Assembly (NCBI RefSeq): GCF_009363715.1
Contig: NZ_CP045404.1
Coordinates: forward strand, 898,001-962,000
DNA length: 64,000 bases
Direction: 5' to 3'
Source: Roseovarius sp. THAF9
Lineage (GTDB): Bacteria > Pseudomonadota > Alphaproteobacteria > Rhodobacterales > Rhodobacteraceae
Below are positions 61,530 through 64,000 of this stretch, piece by piece (within the stretch, counting starts at the first letter, position 1; every line of letters begins with the position of its first letter). The translations under genes were made by a program, and so were the position numbers. The notes under the pieces were generated by a model. It was not told where the DNA came from. It saw nothing but the letters and a program-made list of their open reading frames with translations, and searched no databases.

Positions 61530-62029
61530 CCGACCACACCAACTTTTTGAACATCGTCGAAGGCTCTGAAGCCGTGCGCGACCGCTGGGCCGCGCTCGTG
61601 GAACGCGCTGTCACTGAAGCATCTGAGAAGCATGGTGTGACGCTTGAAGAGACCGATATTTTGAACCTTAGGAGCGCCAGAACCGCCGCGTTGGGTGCCC
61701 CGCTGGATGAAGACATTTTCCAGAGCGAACTTCTGAGCTTGCCGGGGCTGTCCGATGCCAACCGCCGGAAGGCCATCTCCGAAGGGGACGAAGACGCCCG
61801 CGCCGCCGCCGTGGCGGATGTGAACCGCGGTAAGGATACCGTGCATCCCGACCGTTACGTTGACAACGCCGCCCGCCGTATCGCGCGTGCCCGCTCCTTG
61901 GGCGTGGCGACCGCACCTGCTGAGATGGCGGACTCCAGTCTCAGCAAGGAAGCTAAGCTCGAAATTATTCAGGACCTGCCGCCCCTTCAGCGTCTTCAGC
62001 AGGCACGCAAGTGGGGGCTGGCTCAGTGA
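61526..62029 (+). CDS. Unknown element protein, 167 residues
   Basis: The frame begins MTDHTNFLNIVEGSEAVR, is acidic and helical, and has no motif I can place. It overlaps its upstream and downstream neighbours by 4 bases each (ATGA, then GTGA), the usual signature of a compact phage or island operon. A small-terminase-like or scaffold role would fit such a position, but the sequence does not show it. Confidence 0.6.
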   Translation: MTDHTNFLNIVEGSEAVRDRWAALVERAVTEASEKHGVTLEETDILNLRSARTAALGAPLDEDIFQSELLSLPGLSDANRRKAISEGDEDARAAAVADVNRGKDTVHPDRYVDNAARRIARARSLGVATAPAEMADSSLSKEAKLEIIQDLPPLQRLQQARKWGLAQ

Positions 62030-62355
62030 CGAAGGTCGAACGCATCATCGCCACGGTCCAGCACTGGCCGCGCGTCGTCGCTGGCGACTATGGACTCGTT
62101 TTCCGGCGTCGCACCGACCTGTCCGAGAGACCGGACGGCCCCCCTCTCTATCAGGGTGAAGGTTACATTTTCGCCCCCACGGGCGAGAGCCTGACCATCG
62201 AAGAGTACGAGGCCATCTGCGAAGCGCTTTCAGCGCCTGTGGAGGCCCCGGAACCTGCCCCGGCACTGGCAGCGCCCCTCACTACTGAGGATCGACGTAA
62301 GAACGACCTCCGGGCGCGTAGCGACGCCGCATCCCGCAAGGCAGGTGGTCGCTGA
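62026..62355 (+). CDS. Unknown element protein, 109 residues
   Basis: Starts at GTG 62026, overlapping the previous stop. The first 60 residues include a strand-rich portion (VVAGDYGLVFRRRTDL; GEGYIFAPTGESLTIEEYE) and the tail is proline- and alanine-rich then basic (EDRRKNDLRARSDAASR). No family recognised. Confidence 0.55.
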   Translation: MTKVERIIATVQHWPRVVAGDYGLVFRRRTDLSERPDGPPLYQGEGYIFAPTGESLTIEEYEAICEALSAPVEAPEPAPALAAPLTTEDRRKNDLRARSDAASRKAGGR

Positions 62356-62616
62356 ATGCCCGCAGTTTTCAACGACAGCAGCACCGTGATGTCCGAGGCC
62401 GGATGGGGCGGATCGACGTACGACGGCGACGACTTCCGTCACATCAAGGACAAGGAAGAACGCGCGGCTGCGAAGCGCAAGGCGGCGGCGCGTAGCGCCA
62501 AGATCAGGCGTTGGCAGGCCGTCCGTTCCGAGACCTTCACCGATGAAGACTACGCCGAAGAAGAAGCCCGCATCCGCGCGGAGATCGAGGAATGGGCACG
62601 GAACCGTGCCGCTTAG
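62356..62616 (+). CDS. Unknown element protein, 86 residues
   Basis: The start ATG follows the previous stop directly. Its sequence (MPAVFNDSSTVMSEAGWGG, then the basic-acidic helix AAAKRKAAARSAKIRRWQAV and EEEARIRAEIEEWARNR) is short and highly charged, like small phage structural or DNA-binding proteins. No motif recognised. Confidence 0.5.
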   Translation: MPAVFNDSSTVMSEAGWGGSTYDGDDFRHIKDKEERAAAKRKAAARSAKIRRWQAVRSETFTDEDYAEEEARIRAEIEEWARNRAA

Positions 62617-62640
62617 CAGGTTCTGACAAGGAGAGGTATT

Positions 62641-62997
62641 ATGAATAGTCATGCTCTGGGCACACCCCGAACCTACGGAAAGTACGGTCAGCGCAGGCGC
62701 GGGGAGTCCGCGATGGTCACCGAACTGGCCATTGTTCTGCGCAGCGCCGTCGAACGGATTCCTCGCTTCCGCAGCTTGGGTTTCTATGTGCCCTTCAAGT
62801 GGGCCGTGGTTCATCTCGACGACGACCCCGACCTTGCTCGCAAGGTCCTGTCAGCAGCGAACTTCGTCCCGGACACAGAAGGCCGTTGGGTTTGGCGTCG
62901 CGGTCTCTATCCGCTGTCGAAGGTGACTGACATGAATGTCCTTGGCGATACGCTTGTGAGCGTCGTCGATTTTCATCGGCCCATTTCCGCAGCTTGA
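62641..62997 (+). CDS. Unknown element protein, 118 residues
   Basis: A strong AAGGAGAGG site precedes the ATG at 62641. The middle (FRSLGFYVPFKWAVVHLDDD; LARKVLSAANFVPDTEGRW) suggests a small alpha-beta fold. No family recognised. A 170-base gene-free region follows, with an AT-rich stem TTTTAT-AATG-ATAAAA at 63076-63091. Confidence 0.5.
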   Translation: MNSHALGTPRTYGKYGQRRRGESAMVTELAIVLRSAVERIPRFRSLGFYVPFKWAVVHLDDDPDLARKVLSAANFVPDTEGRWVWRRGLYPLSKVTDMNVLGDTLVSVVDFHRPISAA

Positions 62998-63168
62998 GAC
63001 CCGCTTTTCGGCTTCAAGCTTAAGGCGAGAAACCGTCTGCGTGACAGATTTCAGCTTCAAGCCGGTAAGCTACTGTTTTATAATGATAAAATAGGATTAT
63101 TCCCTTGACTCACGTGGCAATTTTTTTGTACTGACCGGACCTGTAGAAATCGGCGAAGGGACAAGAAT

Positions 63169-63327
63169 TTGGACGAGATCATTCGGGGGGCGTACCGCCT
63201 TATCGAGGTGGTGGAGCAAGAAGAAGGGGCGGCGCTCGAAGGAGCGGGGCCGTTGCTGACGGAACTTGCTTTGCTCGTGGATCAGCGGCGAGGTGACCGC
63301 GGCGGAGACGTTGTGCCGCTTAGGTGA
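63169..63327 (+). CDS. Possible small element protein, 52 residues
   Basis: TTG 63169 is preceded by GAAGGG at suitable spacing. The product (MDEIIRGAYRLIEVVEQEEG...) is acidic and helical. A second frame, 63266-63454, overlaps its end and encodes AAETLCRLGETFAPALAGL and CSVFLHPDAEEIGMIDSSEG; overlap of 60 bases is more than usual, so only one of the two may be real. I report this one as the better-supported start. Confidence 0.35.
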   Translation: MDEIIRGAYRLIEVVEQEEGAALEGAGPLLTELALLVDQRRGDRGGDVVPLR

Positions 63328-63454
63328 GACGTTTGCGCCCGCGTTAGCGGGCCTGACGACACATACGGGGGTGCGGGTCTGTTCTGTCTTCCTGCATCCC
63401 GACGCCGAAGAGATCGGCATGATAGACAGTTCTGAAGGAGGTGCGACATGCTAA
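63266..63454 (+). CDS. Possible small element protein, 62 residues
   Basis: A frame starting at TTG 63266 or GTG 63293 and ending 24 bases before the next gene. Its tail carries GAAGGAGGTGCG, which is also a plausible ribosome site used by a downstream start. No recognised motif. Kept at low confidence because the start overlaps the preceding small frame. Confidence 0.3.
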   Translation: MLCSWISGEVTAAETLCRLGETFAPALAGLTTHTGVRVCSVFLHPDAEEIGMIDSSEGGATC

Positions 63455-63477
63455 GTAACTGAGAGAGAGATACAATA

Positions 63478-64000
63478 ATGGTAGATGCTACGGCCAAGAA
63501 GGCCCCTGAATTCGTCCCGGCGTGGGGCGACCTCGACGAACAGTTTAACGACCCCGACAATTACGAACTTGAAGAGGTTTTCGACTCTTTGGTCGCACGG
63601 CAGGCCGATGAATACGAAGACCTGAAGGAGCCTTGCGAAGAGGCGCAGGAGCTTCTGGACCAGTGGAATCTTGATGATGACCACGACTATATGCCCAACT
63701 GGCGGGCGGCAGTTGCCCGGTGTCAGCCGGGGCTGGAGTCAGTTCCTGACAATCGACTGAATGACGCAGAAATTCGCGGTCGCGAGACCGATGGACTCGC
63801 CGATTTCCTCGCCCGGAATGCCACTTTCCTTTTGGGCGAACTGTGGGGACAGCGCGACCGCCGGAATACGCAGGACGGCGACTGGCAGGCGCAGACCCGC
63901 ACTTGGGGGCAGTGGAACGAAGGACAGGAGGGCGACAAGAACCTGCCCGCGTGGGGCTTCTCACGGCACCCTGTGGGCAAGCACAAGGCAGGCTCCGCAA
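63478..64000 (+). CDS. Unknown element protein, 3' end beyond the window
   Basis: From ATG 63478 (GAGAGAGA upstream) the frame is open to the right edge, at least 174 residues. It begins MVDATAKKAPEFVPAWGDL, is strongly acidic in the first 70 residues (LEEVFDSLVARQADEYEDL), and later has ADFLARNATFLLGELWGQR and Trp/Gln-rich TWGQWNEGQEGD. No family recognised. The length and the operon position would suit a replication or packaging protein of the element. Confidence 0.6.
   Translation, partial: MVDATAKKAPEFVPAWGDLDEQFNDPDNYELEEVFDSLVARQADEYEDLKEPCEEAQELLDQWNLDDDHDYMPNWRAAVARCQPGLESVPDNRLNDAEIRGRETDGLADFLARNATFLLGELWGQRDRRNTQDGDWQAQTRTWGQWNEGQEGDKNLPAWGFSRHPVGKHKAGSA

Noticed and set aside
1..64000. 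CRISPR arrays
   Set aside because: No series of regularly spaced direct repeats was seen anywhere in the window.

Overview
The window is high-GC DNA with gene families typical of a marine or soil alphaproteobacterium of the Rhodobacteraceae (Roseobacter-like): a compact che cluster with CheD and a STAS protein, two tripartite tricarboxylate transporters, a LivHMGF-type permease, and a LuxI-type synthase. This assignment is an inference from gene content; there is no rRNA or other marker gene, and no tRNA or CRISPR array was seen.

Layout. 1-4065: end of an iron-chelate ABC transporter (two permeases, ATPase) followed by a TonB-dependent outer-membrane receptor. 4272-15584: chemotaxis. A PAS-type soluble receptor carries a one-base frameshift; facing it is a minus-strand run of STAS, cheY, cheA, cheW, cheR, cheY, a small unknown, a PAS protein, a secreted sensor-domain protein, a membrane receptor with a C-terminal tether, and cheD. 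15842-19179: livHMGF-type ABC genes without a binding protein. 19294-26383: a minus-strand operon tctA-tctB-tctC, a SauS-like acylating aldehyde dehydrogenase and an AMP-forming CoA ligase, divergent from a LacI-type regulator across a perfect 8-bp dyad; sulfoacetate use is the best guess. 26384-36550: a ten-gene minus-strand run headed by an IclR regulator (CoA ligase, citryl-CoA-lyase-like protein, two SDRs, a second tctC-tctB-tctA set, a membrane protein, a quinone oxidoreductase), probably uptake, CoA activation and cleavage of another organic acid.

36820-58197 is an accessory signalling region. It holds a V4R/MetOD1-like sensor with a histidine kinase and CheY-like regulator; a scar joining fragments of a GIY-YIG-type gene and a DNA methyltransferase; a membrane histidine kinase; a cytochrome P450; a LuxI homologue with no adjacent LuxR; three paralogous response regulators whose output domain looks like a degenerate GGDEF; and an eight-gene minus-strand operon (47502-56654) encoding a Ser/Thr kinase, an FHA protein, a PP2C phosphatase, three P-loop GTPases including a 688-residue dynamin-like protein, a Roadblock/LC7-like protein and an unknown. 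This last operon is the best candidate for an undescribed system: a phosphorylation-controlled GTPase machine, resembling the PpkA/Fha/PppA control module of type VI secretion but with no secretion genes.

58215-64000: a transposase remnant, then an integrative element with a P4-type tyrosine integrase, a convergent SieB-like superinfection-exclusion membrane protein, and a rightward series of small overlapping genes of unknown function that runs past the window end.
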